Below are positions 7,911 through 17,593 of a stretch of 64,000 bases of DNA, piece after piece; the stretch's first letter is position 1, and each line of letters begins with the position of its first letter. Source of the DNA: Clostridium sp. KNHs205 (lineage in GTDB: Bacteria > Bacillota > Clostridia > Lachnospirales > Lachnospiraceae); the NCBI RefSeq assembly GCF_000702945.1, contig NZ_JNLE01000003.1, forward strand, positions 186,001 to 250,000. The letters run 5' to 3'. The position numbers and the translations under genes were made by a program. The notes beneath the pieces were generated by a model. It saw only the letters and a list, made by a program, of their open reading frames with translations, did no database searches and was not told the origin of the DNA.

Positions 7911-7996
7911 AAAAAAAGAAGCTGTCCCAAAATCTGTCCCTCCATTTTTAAGCAGCACACTTATCCATACGGTGAACACGATTCCTGATCAGCTTC
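7911..7996 (-). terminator. Probable terminator after hup
   Basis: On the minus strand GGAAGCTG (near 7990-7997) can pair with CAGCTTC (7918-7924), followed by a T7 run at 7911-7917. The intervening 65 bases form a large loop. The stem is short (7 pairs plus A-T extension), so efficiency is uncertain. Confidence 0.5.
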
Positions 7997-8012
7997 CTTT
8001 GATTAACTCGTC

Positions 8013-8288
8013 CTATGCGTTAATAACATCCTTTAAAGCTTTTCCTGCTTTGAACTTGGGAGCTTTAGATGCAGCGATTGTTATAGCCTCTTTTGTCTGA
8101 GGATTTCTTCCTGTTCTTTCAGGTCTTTCAGATACTTCAAAAGTTCCGAAACCTACTAACTGTACTTTCTCACCTTTTGTAAGCTCTTCTGTAACAACAT
8201 CAATAAAAGCCTTTAATGCTTTCTCTGAATCCTTCTTGGATAATTCGGTTTTCTCTGCAATTGCTGCAACTAATTCGGCTTTGTTCAT
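8013..8288 (-). CDS. hup: DNA-binding protein HU
   Basis: A histone-like dimer that bends and compacts DNA. The start at ATG 8288 follows AGGAGGAG with good spacing and gives [20 protein letters not shown], the canonical HU N-terminus. The 91-aa length is normal for HU. The arm region [21 protein letters not shown] and the end [18 protein letters not shown] are typical. A longer in-frame extension to 8351 has no ribosome binding site. The gene lies between mazG and rqcP, a conserved order. Confidence 0.97.
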   Translation of the reverse strand: MNKAELVAAIAEKTELSKKDSEKALKAFIDVVTEELTKGEKVQLVGFGTFEVSERPERTGRNPQTKEAITIAASKAPKFKAGKALKDVINA

Positions 8289-8383
8289 GGATTTAACTCC
8301 TCCTCTAAAGTAATTAATATTTGTTAAAATAACCGTTAGGATTATTTTCATTTCTTCAATGCCTCTGGCATTGGTTATATCGT

Positions 8384-9103
8384 TTAAACTTGTGGCTTTT
8401 TCTGAGTAAGTCCTTCGATATCTACAAATCTATTTATAAACTTATTAGTGGCATTTGTCAAGGAATTTTCTGCATTTAAATGCAAAATCACCGACAAATT
8501 TACTATATGAAACAGTAAATTTTCAAAATTATCTTCCAAATGTTCCCTCTCGCCATTTTCAACCTCTTTTTTCAACTGAATTAGGCTCTCTGTAAGGTTT
8601 TTTAAGACTTCGGAAGGTGAATTCTCCTCTTCCGTTTTTCCGGCCTTCTTTATGGCCTTTTCCGCCCTTACAAGAGCAGGTAAAGCCTTGGGAATATTTA
8701 GTAAAATATCTGAGGTGTTTTTTTGATTTTTCTCCTCTTTTTTAATCTCATCCCAGTTCTTAACCACCTGTCCCGCATCTATATCCTCCTGATTGGCAAA
8801 TACATGGGGATGGCGTCTTATCATCTTTTCACTTTCTGCGGTGATAATATCCTCAATGCCAAATTCCCCTTTTTCTTCTGCTATAGAGGCATGAAGAGCT
8901 ATCTGGAGAAGTACATCTCCCAGCTCTTCGCAAAGATTGTCAAGGTCGCCGTTTCTAATCGCTTCAACACTTTCATAAGCTTCCTCCAACATATATCGCT
9001 CCAGACTTTCATGGGTCTGTTTTCTGTCCCAGGGACAGCCTTTATCGCTTCTTAGGTATCTGATGATATCCATAAATTCTTCAAAGGTGTACTTTTTATC
9101 CAT
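8384..9103 (-). CDS. mazG: Nucleoside triphosphate pyrophosphohydrolase MazG
   Basis: Hydrolyses NTPs or dNTPs to monophosphates and pyrophosphate, a housecleaning role. The 239-aa protein has the N-terminal MazG domain with [22 protein letters not shown] and metal-binding [14 protein letters not shown]. The second domain is more degenerate ([34 protein letters not shown]). This is the shorter MazG, without the extra tetrapyrrole methylase domain found in Bacillus YabN. It is followed by hup on the same strand. Confidence 0.95.
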   Translation of the reverse strand: MDKKYTFEEFMDIIRYLRSDKGCPWDRKQTHESLERYMLEEAYESVEAIRNGDLDNLCEELGDVLLQIALHASIAEEKGEFGIEDIITAESEKMIRRHPHVFANQEDIDAGQVVKNWDEIKKEEKNQKNTSDILLNIPKALPALVRAEKAIKKAGKTEEENSPSEVLKNLTESLIQLKKEVENGEREHLEDNFENLLFHIVNLSVILHLNAENSLTNATNKFINRFVDIEGLTQKKPQV

Positions 9104-9502
9104 GGTTCACTCCTTTTCTCATTCTCACTTGTATGATTAAACTATCCTGCAGCTAAATTCCACCCACAGAACCGCCTCATTTCCTGACCTAAATTTACCA
9201 CATCCGTTTACAGTTTGTCACGAAAATTCTTCACAGACCACCTAACAGAGGAAAAAATACATTCCAGAAAGTAGCTTCAGGTTAATGAGTCTTACCAAAA
9301 GTATTAAATCGAAATTTTCGTCCTCCATTTGAGATGAATTCATTGAATAGCTTTTTATATTTTGTTAATTTAATATAATGTTTTGAGTTGACATATTTAG
9401 TACATGATGATATATAATCTGTCAAGGGCATTTTTCCCATATTCAAAAGAATTAATTTAAATAGCAAATAAGCAGTAAATCTTTGAAGAGGAGTGAAATT
9501 TA
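9104..9502. other. Intergenic region with the promoter of the small membrane protein gene
   Basis: Separates mazG from a plus-strand gene. A minus-strand frame at 9282-9467 starts with TTG and has no ribosome binding site, so it is not called. A plus-strand promoter lies at 9388-9418. Nothing else was recognised. Confidence 0.6.
9388..9418 (+). promoter_or_regulatory. Sigma-A-type promoter
   Basis: TTGACA at 9388-9393 and TATATAAT at 9411-9418 are spaced 17 bases to the first TATATA. This predicts a start near 9425 and a leader of about 80 bases before the gene at 9503. Confidence 0.7.
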
Positions 9503-9922
9503 ATGAAAAATCATATAAAAATTATTATTAGCGGCGGTTTATGTGTTTTAATATTTTTTGCATTTTTTATTTTATACTACCGACAAACAACCCTTAAGGG
9601 AGTTAGTACTTCCGAAGTCGATGTAATATATATTTCAAACACAAATGAAGGTTATGCTATTAATAAATCAGAAGACATAAAAGAAATGTTATATGTACTT
9701 AAGAATATGAACCTTAGAAAAACAGATAAATTCGATATAAATGAAAGCAATGAACTATACTACAGTATTTATATTAACCTTAAAGATAAAAGCACAATTA
9801 CAATAGGAATCTTTCCGCAAGGCATAGCAATCGATGATATCTATTATTTATTTGATCTTGAATCCTATCATGAGGTTGATAAACTTTATAATAAACTTTA
9901 TAATAACTATCCCAAACTATAA
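9503..9922 (+). CDS. Small membrane-anchored protein of unknown function
   Basis: A 139-aa protein with one N-terminal membrane segment (IIISGGLCVLIFFAFFILYY, about residues 7-27). The outside domain is rich in Asn, Tyr and Asp (VDVIYISNTNEGYAINKSEDIKEML). The fold may be a mixed alpha/beta unit, but no family was recognised. GAGGAG precedes the ATG with good spacing, and a strong promoter lies upstream. It is the only plus-strand gene within a long minus-strand block and is more AT-rich than its neighbours, which may indicate later acquisition. Confidence 0.75.
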   Translation: MKNHIKIIISGGLCVLIFFAFFILYYRQTTLKGVSTSEVDVIYISNTNEGYAINKSEDIKEMLYVLKNMNLRKTDKFDINESNELYYSIYINLKDKSTITIGIFPQGIAIDDIYYLFDLESYHEVDKLYNKLYNNYPKL

Positions 9923-9966
9923 TATAAGAAAAATATTATCCGCTAAAAATAAAGGTAAACTGTAAA

Positions 9967-10003
9967 AGCCTGATAATTTTGACGCTTCCGTCTGTATCAG
10001 GCT
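9967..10003 (-). terminator. Terminator after spoVT
   Basis: AGCCTGATA and TATCAGGCT pair, with an inner GACG/CGTC stem. TTTTACAGTTT follows on the minus strand. It lies 16 bases past the spoVT stop and could also end the convergent plus-strand gene. Confidence 0.75.
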
Positions 10004-10018
10004 AATACAGTTTTCTAT

Positions 10019-10567
10019 TTACTGTTCCATCTGTCTTCCTAAAAAGTAAGCTGCGGTGCTTGCTAATTTATTCTCCACATCCCCGAATTTAACCTTAGGG
10101 TCTTTTGTAAGCAGTATCACCGAACCAATTGCATCCCCTTCACTGATTATTGGCCAGATTACCTGATAGTTGTACTCTGTATCATCGTCAGCCACAATGT
10201 GAACAAAATTTTTGTCTTCCTTGGAAGCCAGCAAATTCTCTCTGTCTTCAATTACTCGTTCCAGTTCAGGTGTTATGGGCTTAGAGAGAAGTTCTCTCTT
10301 CATACTGCCGGAGGCTGCCACAAACTGATCTTTATCAGATATGGCAATGACATGTCCTGTTGTCTGGGCAAGGGAATCAGCATACTGCTTGGCGAACTGT
10401 CCCAATTCTCCGATGGGAGAATATTTTTTCAGAATGATTTCGCCTTCTCTGTCTGTGAAGATTTCTAAAGGATCTCCTTCTCTGATTCTTAATGTACGGC
10501 GGATTTCCTTCGGCACTACCACACGTCCCAAGTCATCTATTCTTCTAACGATTCCTGTTGCTTTCAT
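10019..10567 (-). CDS. spoVT: Stage V sporulation protein T (AbrB-type regulator with GAF domain)
   Basis: A transcription factor that modulates sigma-G genes in the forespore. The N-terminus MKATGIVRRIDDLGRVVVPKEIRRTLRIREGDPLEIF is the swapped-hairpin AbrB DNA-binding domain (residues 1-50). The rest is the GAF-like C-terminal domain (about 55-182). The 182-aa length is normal for SpoVT. The ATG follows GAGGAAT. The gene lies between mazG and the mfd group, as in other spore formers. Confidence 0.96.
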   Translation of the reverse strand: MKATGIVRRIDDLGRVVVPKEIRRTLRIREGDPLEIFTDREGEIILKKYSPIGELGQFAKQYADSLAQTTGHVIAISDKDQFVAASGSMKRELLSKPITPELERVIEDRENLLASKEDKNFVHIVADDDTEYNYQVIWPIISEGDAIGSVILLTKDPKVKFGDVENKLASTAAYFLGRQMEQ

Positions 10568-10735
10568 CTTTTATTCCTCCATTTTGCATCCTATTCATAA
10601 TGTGGTACTTATGGTTATTATTGTTTGTCAAAAGGAATAAATTATACACTGTTGGATTATTTTATCATGAATTTTATTTTCGACAGAGTGGCTTTTTTCG
10701 TCATTTATTGAAGAACTTTTATTTTGATACTGGTA

Positions 10736-11521
10736 TCATGTACCGTTATTGTACACTACTTCTTTTAGATAGAGGCCTTCCGGGGGTAATGTTATTCCAG
10801 CTGTATCCCTTTTTCTGCTAGCAAGAATATTTTTGATATCCTCTGCTGCTCTCTTATGCTCTCCGACCTCCAGAAGCGTTCCTGCAATAATTCTTACCAT
10901 GTTATAAAGGAATCCGCTGCCGGTGATTAAAAGCCTTATTTCTTTTATTTCCCGGTGATGACATTTCGTAACGGTCTCAATGACAGAAATGCTGTCAATT
11001 CTTCTAATGGTATTAAACTCTTCTCTTTTCTCTGAGGAAAACCCCCGAAAATCATGTGTGCCTATAAGCCAGGAAGCAGCTCTTTCCATTTCTTTGATAT
11101 CCAGCTCTTTTTGCAGGGCAAATACCTGTTTACGAAGAAATACCGAGGGAATTTCACTGGTTTCAAACCGGTATTCATAGGTTTTGGAAATTGCACTTTT
11201 TCTGCTGTGAAAGTCCTCTGATGCCTCTTCTAACGAAAGAATAGCGATATCCTCCGGCAAAAGCTTCTGCAGATTGCTCTTAATATCTTTTACTTCTGCC
11301 TGGCATTTACAGAAGAAATTAACTGCTTGCCCGAGAGCATGGACTCCTTTATCTGTCCTGCCGGACCCGATTATTTTTATCTCTTCCTTTAAGGATAGAA
11401 ATATGGCTTCCTCTATGACTGCCTGGACGGACCGTTTACCGCTCTCTTCCTTTAATCTCTGCCAGCCGGCATACCTGCTGCCGTCATATGCAATTATCAT
11501 CTTTATGTTTCTGTTTCCCAT
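10736..11521 (-). CDS. truA: tRNA pseudouridine(38-40) synthase TruA
   Basis: Isomerises uridines 38-40 in the anticodon arm. The catalytic aspartate lies in SGRTDKGVHALGQAV, and the N-terminus MIIAYDGSRYAGWQ is typical. The C-terminal segment FLYNMVRIIAGTLLEVG is the second family signature. The start is set at ATG 11521 (MGNRNIKMIIAYDGS); an upstream in-frame ATG at 11566 would add 15 residues unlike the family. The ribosome binding site is weak (CAGGG). The gene stands alone, not beside ecf or rplQ genes. Confidence 0.94.
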   Translation of the reverse strand: MGNRNIKMIIAYDGSRYAGWQRLKEESGKRSVQAVIEEAIFLSLKEEIKIIGSGRTDKGVHALGQAVNFFCKCQAEVKDIKSNLQKLLPEDIAILSLEEASEDFHSRKSAISKTYEYRFETSEIPSVFLRKQVFALQKELDIKEMERAASWLIGTHDFRGFSSEKREEFNTIRRIDSISVIETVTKCHHREIKEIRLLITGSGFLYNMVRIIAGTLLEVGEHKRAAEDIKNILASRKRDTAGITLPPEGLYLKEVVYNNGT

Positions 11522-11695
11522 AACTTTATACCCTGCCTTTCCTCCACGGCAAATCCATGAAGGCATATGATTCCTGCATCCTCCACAGATGAGATGTTAG
11601 TAAATAACCAGATGAGTTTGGCTTACATTTAGTTGCAGCATAATATGGATTCTGCTATCATATTGTATAAATATATCCTGGTTTATGAGGTACCT

Positions 11696-12226
11696 ATGTT
11701 CCCTATTATTCAGCAATTCGATGATACTCTTTTATATTTTATTGCGGAGCATTTACATACTCCTTTTGTAGATAGACTTATGATATTTATCACCAGTCTT
11801 GGTAACTCTTCTCTTGTCTGGCTTTCCACCGCTCTTATACTGGTATTATCCCAAAAGAACCGCAAATGGGGTATTATACTAACCCTTGCGCTGATCTTTG
11901 AGCTTTTGTTATGTGACGGAATCTTAAAACCTCTCGTTGCACGAGAAAGGCCCTTTACCAGATTAACAGGATATCCTGAGCTGATAAGGGCCCCCCTTTC
12001 TTATTCTTTTCCTTCCGGTCATACCATGTCATCTTTTACAGCCGCCGTGATCCTATTTGCCAGAGAAAGAAAAAGCGGCAGCATTTTTCTGATTCTTGCT
12101 GCCCTTATAGGCTTTTCAAGGCTTTACCTGTTTGTCCATTACCCAACCGATGTTCTTGGAGGTATTGTATTAGGTACAGCACTCGCCCTGATGACTTTGT
12201 GGCTCACCAAAGATCTAAAAGCCTAA
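11696..12226 (+). CDS. PAP2-family membrane phosphatase
   Basis: An integral membrane lipid phosphatase, perhaps acting on undecaprenyl pyrophosphate or phosphatidic acid. The three motifs are visible: KPLVARERP (KX6RP), PSGHT, and SRLYLFVHYPTD (SRX5HX3D). Several hydrophobic segments surround them. The start at ATG 11696 is supported by GAGG five bases upstream; an earlier in-frame ATG at 11633 lacks this. The product is about 176 aa. The gene ends in a 4-base convergent overlap with prsA. The exact substrate is not deducible. Confidence 0.9.
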   Translation: MFPIIQQFDDTLLYFIAEHLHTPFVDRLMIFITSLGNSSLVWLSTALILVLSQKNRKWGIILTLALIFELLLCDGILKPLVARERPFTRLTGYPELIRAPLSYSFPSGHTMSSFTAAVILFARERKSGSIFLILAALIGFSRLYLFVHYPTDVLGGIVLGTALALMTLWLTKDLKA

Positions 12227-13341
12227 GGTGCAGGGGTTGCCGTTACGTCTCCTGTAACTTCAGCACCCTCTGACTCCTCTGTGCTTTCGTTTCTTAAGGT
12301 CATAACCGTCCAAACCTTTTCCTTTACCTCTACCTTATAATTCTTTGACCATTCTTCATAAAGCTTCTTGAACAATTCGTTCTGCCTGTCTTCAATGATT
12401 TCTTCTTTTTTCTCTAAAGTAGCGTCTTTGTCAAAATCACTGACGCAGTATATAATATGATAACCGTATTCCGTTTCCACAATAGGGCTTAATTCTCCGG
12501 TTTTTAAAGCAAAGGCAGCTTCTTCAAAAGGCGCTACCATTTCACCTTTGCCAAAGGTATATTCCACCTGTGAATCTTCGGTATTGGCTTCTGCAAGCTT
12601 TTTAAAATCTTCTGTTTCTTTGGCATCCTTTAACAGCTGGACAGCTCTCTTGCGGACGGTTTTCTTCTCTGCCTCGGTCATAGGTTCATCTTTTCCGTCT
12701 TTGCTTACTGTAGTCTTAAGGAGTATATGATCAACGGTTATCTGCTTCGCTTCATCATCGAAAACCTCTGTATCCGCATTCATGGTAACTGCATCATAGA
12801 CCTTCTGGTAAATCATATTCTCCCTGTAGAACTTACGGATTAAATCTTCGGTAAAACCGTATTTCTCTTTATCCGCTTCTGTTATACCTGAAAAATAGTT
12901 TGCGGCATTCTCAAGTACCGTGGCTTCTTCCTCTTCCGTCAGCGCGACATTATAACCCTCGGACTTGTCAACAACGATCTTGGTCTGGGTAATAAGATTC
13001 AGAATCTCTTCCTTGGCCTGATCTTCAAAGGTAGTTCCATCACTTACTTCATAGCTCCAGACTGCATCTCCGAAATAAGCTTCATACTGAGCTTTCATAA
13101 ACATAAAGTACAACATGGATTCATTGTAATATACTTTATTGTTTCCAACAGTAACAACCAGTTCTCCCCGGTTTTCCTTCGTTTCTTCTGCTTCTGTAGG
13201 GGTTACGGTTTCAGACACAGAAGGTGTATTATTAACCTTCCCCTTCTGCTTATCCTCCGTTTTCTCCTTACAGCCGGTTAAGCTTACGATCAGGGCAGCG
13301 GCTATTAATGTATATACTGCTTTTTTTAGATATTTTTTCAT
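12223..13341 (-). CDS. prsA: Lipoprotein peptidyl-prolyl isomerase (PrsA/SurA-like foldase)
   Basis: An extracytoplasmic folding factor anchored to the membrane. The N-terminus has a signal peptide with lipobox LTGC. A SurA-like N-terminal helical region follows, then a parvulin domain (QITVDHILLKTT to EYGYHIIYCVSDF) and a helical tail. The C-terminus is Glu/Thr-rich and ends TATPAP. The start is placed at ATG 13341 because AAAGGA precedes it; the in-frame TTG at 13353 overlaps that site. It lies just downstream of mfd, as in related Clostridia. Confidence 0.9.
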   Translation of the reverse strand: MKKYLKKAVYTLIAAALIVSLTGCKEKTEDKQKGKVNNTPSVSETVTPTEAEETKENRGELVVTVGNNKVYYNESMLYFMFMKAQYEAYFGDAVWSYEVSDGTTFEDQAKEEILNLITQTKIVVDKSEGYNVALTEEEEATVLENAANYFSGITEADKEKYGFTEDLIRKFYRENMIYQKVYDAVTMNADTEVFDDEAKQITVDHILLKTTVSKDGKDEPMTEAEKKTVRKRAVQLLKDAKETEDFKKLAEANTEDSQVEYTFGKGEMVAPFEEAAFALKTGELSPIVETEYGYHIIYCVSDFDKDATLEKKEEIIEDRQNELFKKLYEEWSKNYKVEVKEKVWTVMTLRNESTEESEGAEVTGDVTATPAP

Positions 13342-13477
13342 GAAGCTTTTCAATCCTTTCTATGGCAGGCTGTAATCCTAAATACAATCCATTAAATGCT
13401 TTCTGTTTCTTAAAGCTATACGATTTATAATTACTGTTAACAGCTTATTTTTCTTTCACTTCATTCATTATAAGGGA

Positions 13478-16400
13478 TTAATTGCCTTCAAGCAATAACT
13501 TTACATCCGAGAGTAGATTTTTTATCAGCTCGAATAAGGATAAGACATCCATCTTTCCTTTTCCCTGAACTTTTTTTACTGAATACAGGAAATAGGGATT
13601 TGCTTCCGGCATCAGCTTGATATTAGGCTCGTATTTCTTTATCAGCTCCGGAATCCGTTCTACTGACAGCTTGGCTTTTGCATATAACACAAGCTTAATT
13701 TCCTCGCTCCGGTATACCAGTGAAGTAACATAAACACTGTGACAGAGGGATTTGATATAGGCTATATTCAACAGATTATTGACACTTGCCGGCATATCCC
13801 CGAACCGGTCGACCAATTCCTCCTGCATATCAAGGAATTCCTCTTCCGTCATAATATCTGCAATCCTCTTATATACATCCAGCTTCTGAAACTCATTCTT
13901 AATATAGGTTGCAGGAATAAAGGCATCCACGTCCATATCAACGGTGGTATCAAAGGTCTCTTCCTCAGAAACCTCCCCTTTCATGGCCTTAATGGCGTCA
14001 TTTAACATCTTGCAATACAGGTCGTACCCTACTGCTTCCATGTGACCGCTCTGCTGGGCACCCAAAAGATTCCCGGCTCCTCTGATTTCCAGATCTCTCA
14101 TAGCAATCTTAAAGCCGGAGCCAAGCTCTGTAAATTCCTTAATGGCCTGAAGCCTTTTCTCAGCAATTTCTTTCAGCATCTTATCTCTTTTATACATTAA
14201 AAATGCATAAGCTGTTCGATTGCTTCTGCCTACCCTGCCTCTTAACTGGTAAAGCTGGGATAGTCCAAGCCTGTCGGCATCATCTATTATCATGGTATTA
14301 ACATTTGAAATATCCAGTCCGGTTTCAATTATGGTAGTGGACACCAGTACATCAATTTCTCCGTTTATGAAGCTGAACATAATCCGTTCCAGCTCTCTCT
14401 CACTCATCTGCCCGTGAGCAAAGGATACATTAGCCTCCGGTACCAGGTTCGCAATCTTTCCTGCCACCTCATCGATTCCGTTTACCCGGTTATAGACATA
14501 ATAAACCTGCCCATCCCTCGCCAGTTCACGGTGGATGGCTTCTCGTATGATTTCTTCATTATGCTCTAATACAAAGGTCTGAATAGGCATCCTGTCTACC
14601 GGGGGCTCCGTTAAGACGCTCATGTCCCTGATTCCGATAAGGCTCATGTGAAGGGTTCTGGGAATTGGTGTTGCTGTAAGTGTAAGTACGTCCACATCTC
14701 CCTTTAGCTGCTTTATCTTCTCTTTATGGGTAACGCCAAACCGCTGCTCCTCATCTACAATAAGAAGTCCCAGATTCTTAAACTGAATATCCTTGGAAAG
14801 GACCCTGTGGGTGCCAATCAGAATATCAAGACTTCCTCTTTTTACCCTCTCCATTACGGATTTCTGCTGGGCTGGAGTCTTAAACCTCGAAAGCATATCA
14901 ATGCTTACGGGAAAATCCATCATTCTTTGTACAAAGGTATTATAATGCTGCTGTGCCAGAATGGTAGTGGGTACCAGAACCACCACCTGCTTACCATCAG
15001 CCACTGCCTTAAAGGCTGCTCTGATGGCAATTTCCGTCTTACCGTAACCTACATCTCCACAGACAAGCCTATCCATAATTCTGGTGCTTTCCATGTCCTT
15101 TTTCGTTTCTTCTATGGCTCTTAACTGATCATCCGTTTCCTCATAGGGGAACATCTCTTCAAATTCATTCTGCCATACTGTATCCGGACTGTAGGCATAA
15201 CCTTCCTTCTGCTGCCTGGTAGCATATAGCTCCACCAGCTCCCTGGCAATCTCCTTAACTGCACTTTTTACCTTTGTCTTGGTATTCTTCCACTCTACAG
15301 AATTTAATTTATTCAGCTTATGCTTACCAGAATCGCTTCCGGCATATTTCTGGATGACATCAAGTCCTGTGGCCAGGATATAAAGCACTCCGCCACCGCC
15401 GTATTCAATCTTGATATAATCCTTTGTTACCTTATCGACTTCTATTTTTTCAATACCTCTGTATATACCAAGTCCATGGTTTTCATGAACTACATAGTCA
15501 CCGATATTTAAGTCGGCAAAGCTCTGAATCTTCTTTCCGTCGTACTCTCTGATCTTTTTCTTTTTCTTTTTTTCTGCTCCGAAGATATCACTTTCAGAAA
15601 TGACCACAAGATTAATAAGCGGGTATTCAAAACCTTTATGAAGGTTCCCCCCTGCTACCATTATCTCACTCTTTAAAATGACTCTGTCCATATCTTCACT
15701 GTAAAAAGCATTAAGTCCATGCTCTCTCAGATCATCGGACAGACGCTTGGCACGGGTCTTTGAAGGAGAGAGCAATAATACTCTGTATCCGCTCTTTTTC
15801 CACTTAAGGAGATCCTGTACCAGAATGTCAAAATTGTTATTATAGGGATTAACGGAACGAACTGTCATATCCCATTTATTCTTTATGGTAAAACCTTGGA
15901 GTCTTAGATCCATGGTACTGAGAAGCATAAGGTTCTTCTGGTTCAGCCCTGCTAAAAGTTCCTTATAGCTATATACCGCATCGCTTTGTCCGGGAAGAAT
16001 ATATCCCTTTTCAATTCTTCCGATCATACCTTCTCTGAACTCGGTTTCTACTGCTTCTCCTCTTTCCTGTACTCTGACCGGTTCGTCCAGGAACACAAGG
16101 GAATCTTCCCTGTCAAAATAATCAAAAAGAGATACGGTCTCTTCATAGAAATACCGGATATAGCTGTCAATTCCAACAGACCCCTGAAAACTCTCAATAT
16201 TGTCCTTGAAATCATCAATAATACCCTGTATACGGAAAGCCTCTTCCGTCTTCATCTGTTCTCTTAAACGCTTTACATGGGCTGTCTTCTCTTCCTCCAG
16301 CTTTTTAAGACCTGTCTGGAGCCGTTCCGGACTTAAGACAATTTCTGCTGCCGGAAAGATCATCAGTTCTTCATGGCGGTCTATGGAACGCTGACTGCTT

Positions 16401-17017
16401 ACATCAAAGGAACGGATAGAGTCGATATCATCCCCCCAGAATTCTATTCGGTACGGACACTCCTCGGCAGGAGGAAAAATATCAAGAATTCCTCCTCTTA
16501 CAGCAAACTCACCGGGACCTTCTACCTGCCCCTGCCTTTCATAGCCCATATGGGATAAGGCGGCCTGAAGCTTTGATAAATCACAGGCTTCCCCTTCTTT
16601 TAGAGTAATAACGTTCTTCATTAGGAAATTCAGAGGCAGTATCCTGTCCATTCCACCGTCAATGGTGGTTACAATGGTAACCGGCTCTTTGTTCAGAAGC
16701 CGCTTTAATATCTTAAGGCGTTCCCTTACAATTGCATTTCCATGTATATCCGCACTATAGAAAATAATATCCTTCGCAGGATAGAAGAAGACATTTTTAT
16801 CATATAGCTTATAATCTTCGCAGATTTCTTTCGCTTTTAAATCGTTGTAGGTAATAATTAATTTCTGGGAATATTCTTCCCCAAACCCATATATAAGGTG
16901 GCATTTCTGGGAATCAATACATCCGGTTATCTGAACGGGTGTATTTTTCAGGGTCAAACTGTCCTTTATTTCATTAAATTCTTTTAATTCCTTAAGAGGA
17001 TTAATAAAGGTTTTCAA
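13478..17017 (-). CDS. mfd: Transcription-repair coupling factor Mfd
   Basis: Displaces stalled RNA polymerase and recruits UvrA. The full-length 1179-aa protein has an N-terminal UvrB-like region, then an RNA polymerase interaction domain (FADLNIGDYVVHENHGLGIYRG). The RecG-like translocase has Walker A GDVGYGKT at about 654-661 and DEEQRFG at about 755. The TRCF C-terminal domain ends the protein. The start is TTG at 17017, preceded by AAGGAGG at 7 bases; there is no nearby ATG. pth ends 12 bases upstream, so the genes form one operon. Confidence 0.97.
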   Translation of the reverse strand: MKTFINPLKELKEFNEIKDSLTLKNTPVQITGCIDSQKCHLIYGFGEEYSQKLIITYNDLKAKEICEDYKLYDKNVFFYPAKDIIFYSADIHGNAIVRERLKILKRLLNKEPVTIVTTIDGGMDRILPLNFLMKNVITLKEGEACDLSKLQAALSHMGYERQGQVEGPGEFAVRGGILDIFPPAEECPYRIEFWGDDIDSIRSFDVSSQRSIDRHEELMIFPAAEIVLSPERLQTGLKKLEEEKTAHVKRLREQMKTEEAFRIQGIIDDFKDNIESFQGSVGIDSYIRYFYEETVSLFDYFDREDSLVFLDEPVRVQERGEAVETEFREGMIGRIEKGYILPGQSDAVYSYKELLAGLNQKNLMLLSTMDLRLQGFTIKNKWDMTVRSVNPYNNNFDILVQDLLKWKKSGYRVLLLSPSKTRAKRLSDDLREHGLNAFYSEDMDRVILKSEIMVAGGNLHKGFEYPLINLVVISESDIFGAEKKKKKKIREYDGKKIQSFADLNIGDYVVHENHGLGIYRGIEKIEVDKVTKDYIKIEYGGGGVLYILATGLDVIQKYAGSDSGKHKLNKLNSVEWKNTKTKVKSAVKEIARELVELYATRQQKEGYAYSPDTVWQNEFEEMFPYEETDDQLRAIEETKKDMESTRIMDRLVCGDVGYGKTEIAIRAAFKAVADGKQVVVLVPTTILAQQHYNTFVQRMMDFPVSIDMLSRFKTPAQQKSVMERVKRGSLDILIGTHRVLSKDIQFKNLGLLIVDEEQRFGVTHKEKIKQLKGDVDVLTLTATPIPRTLHMSLIGIRDMSVLTEPPVDRMPIQTFVLEHNEEIIREAIHRELARDGQVYYVYNRVNGIDEVAGKIANLVPEANVSFAHGQMSERELERIMFSFINGEIDVLVSTTIIETGLDISNVNTMIIDDADRLGLSQLYQLRGRVGRSNRTAYAFLMYKRDKMLKEIAEKRLQAIKEFTELGSGFKIAMRDLEIRGAGNLLGAQQSGHMEAVGYDLYCKMLNDAIKAMKGEVSEEETFDTTVDMDVDAFIPATYIKNEFQKLDVYKRIADIMTEEEFLDMQEELVDRFGDMPASVNNLLNIAYIKSLCHSVYVTSLVYRSEEIKLVLYAKAKLSVERIPELIKKYEPNIKLMPEANPYFLYSVKKVQGKGKMDVLSLFELIKNLLSDVKLLLEGN

Positions 17018-17029
17018 GGAAGTGCCTCC

Positions 17030-17593
17030 TTATTTTCTGTTATATTGATTCATGGCCGGTTCCATACCATCTGTTAGTATGGACTTTACAGCCTCCGAAG
17101 TCTTGCCTAGTGCCTCTCTGATAACCGGCTGTTCTTCTGAAGAAAAACGTGACAGTACATAATCTGCCAGATCCCAGCCAGCCGGCTTATCTCCCACACC
17201 TACCCGAATTCTTGGAAATTCCTCCGTTCCAAGATGGGAAATAATACTCTTTATGCCGTTATGCCCTCCGGCGCTGCCCTTGGTACGGATTCTCAGTTTA
17301 CCCGGTTCCAGACTGATATCATCATAAATGATAATGATATTTTCAGGGCTCACCTTATAAAAGTCCTGCAATTCTCTGACACTTTCCCCGCTTAGATTCA
17401 TATAAGTCTGAGGCTGGGCCAGAATGACCTTTTCTCCTGCAATCATTCCTTTTCCGCAGATTGCCTTATGTTTCTTAAAATCCAGAGGGATACGATAGTC
17501 ATCAGACAGCCTTGTAATGGCGTCGAAACCGATGTTATGCCTGGTGGCCTGATATTCTCTGGAGGGATTTCCAAGTCCAACTATAATGTACAT
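17030..17593 (-). CDS. pth: Peptidyl-tRNA hydrolase
   Basis: Releases tRNA from drop-off peptidyl-tRNAs. Signature GLGNPSREYQATRHNIGFD holds the substrate-binding Asn and catalytic His. QPQTYMNLSGESV and GSAGGHNGIKSI are the other family motifs. The 187-aa length is normal. The gene lies directly before mfd (12-base gap), an order common in Bacillota. The region upstream (17714-17775) can form an unusual three-stem RNA or DNA structure. Confidence 0.97.
   Translation of the reverse strand: MYIIVGLGNPSREYQATRHNIGFDAITRLSDDYRIPLDFKKHKAICGKGMIAGEKVILAQPQTYMNLSGESVRELQDFYKVSPENIIIIYDDISLEPGKLRIRTKGSAGGHNGIKSIISHLGTEEFPRIRVGVGDKPAGWDLADYVLSRFSSEEQPVIREALGKTSEAVKSILTDGMEPAMNQYNRK

Noticed and set aside
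9282..9467. 61-aa minus-strand open frame
   Set aside because: TTG start without ribosome binding site, overlapping the promoter at 9388-9418 on the other strand.
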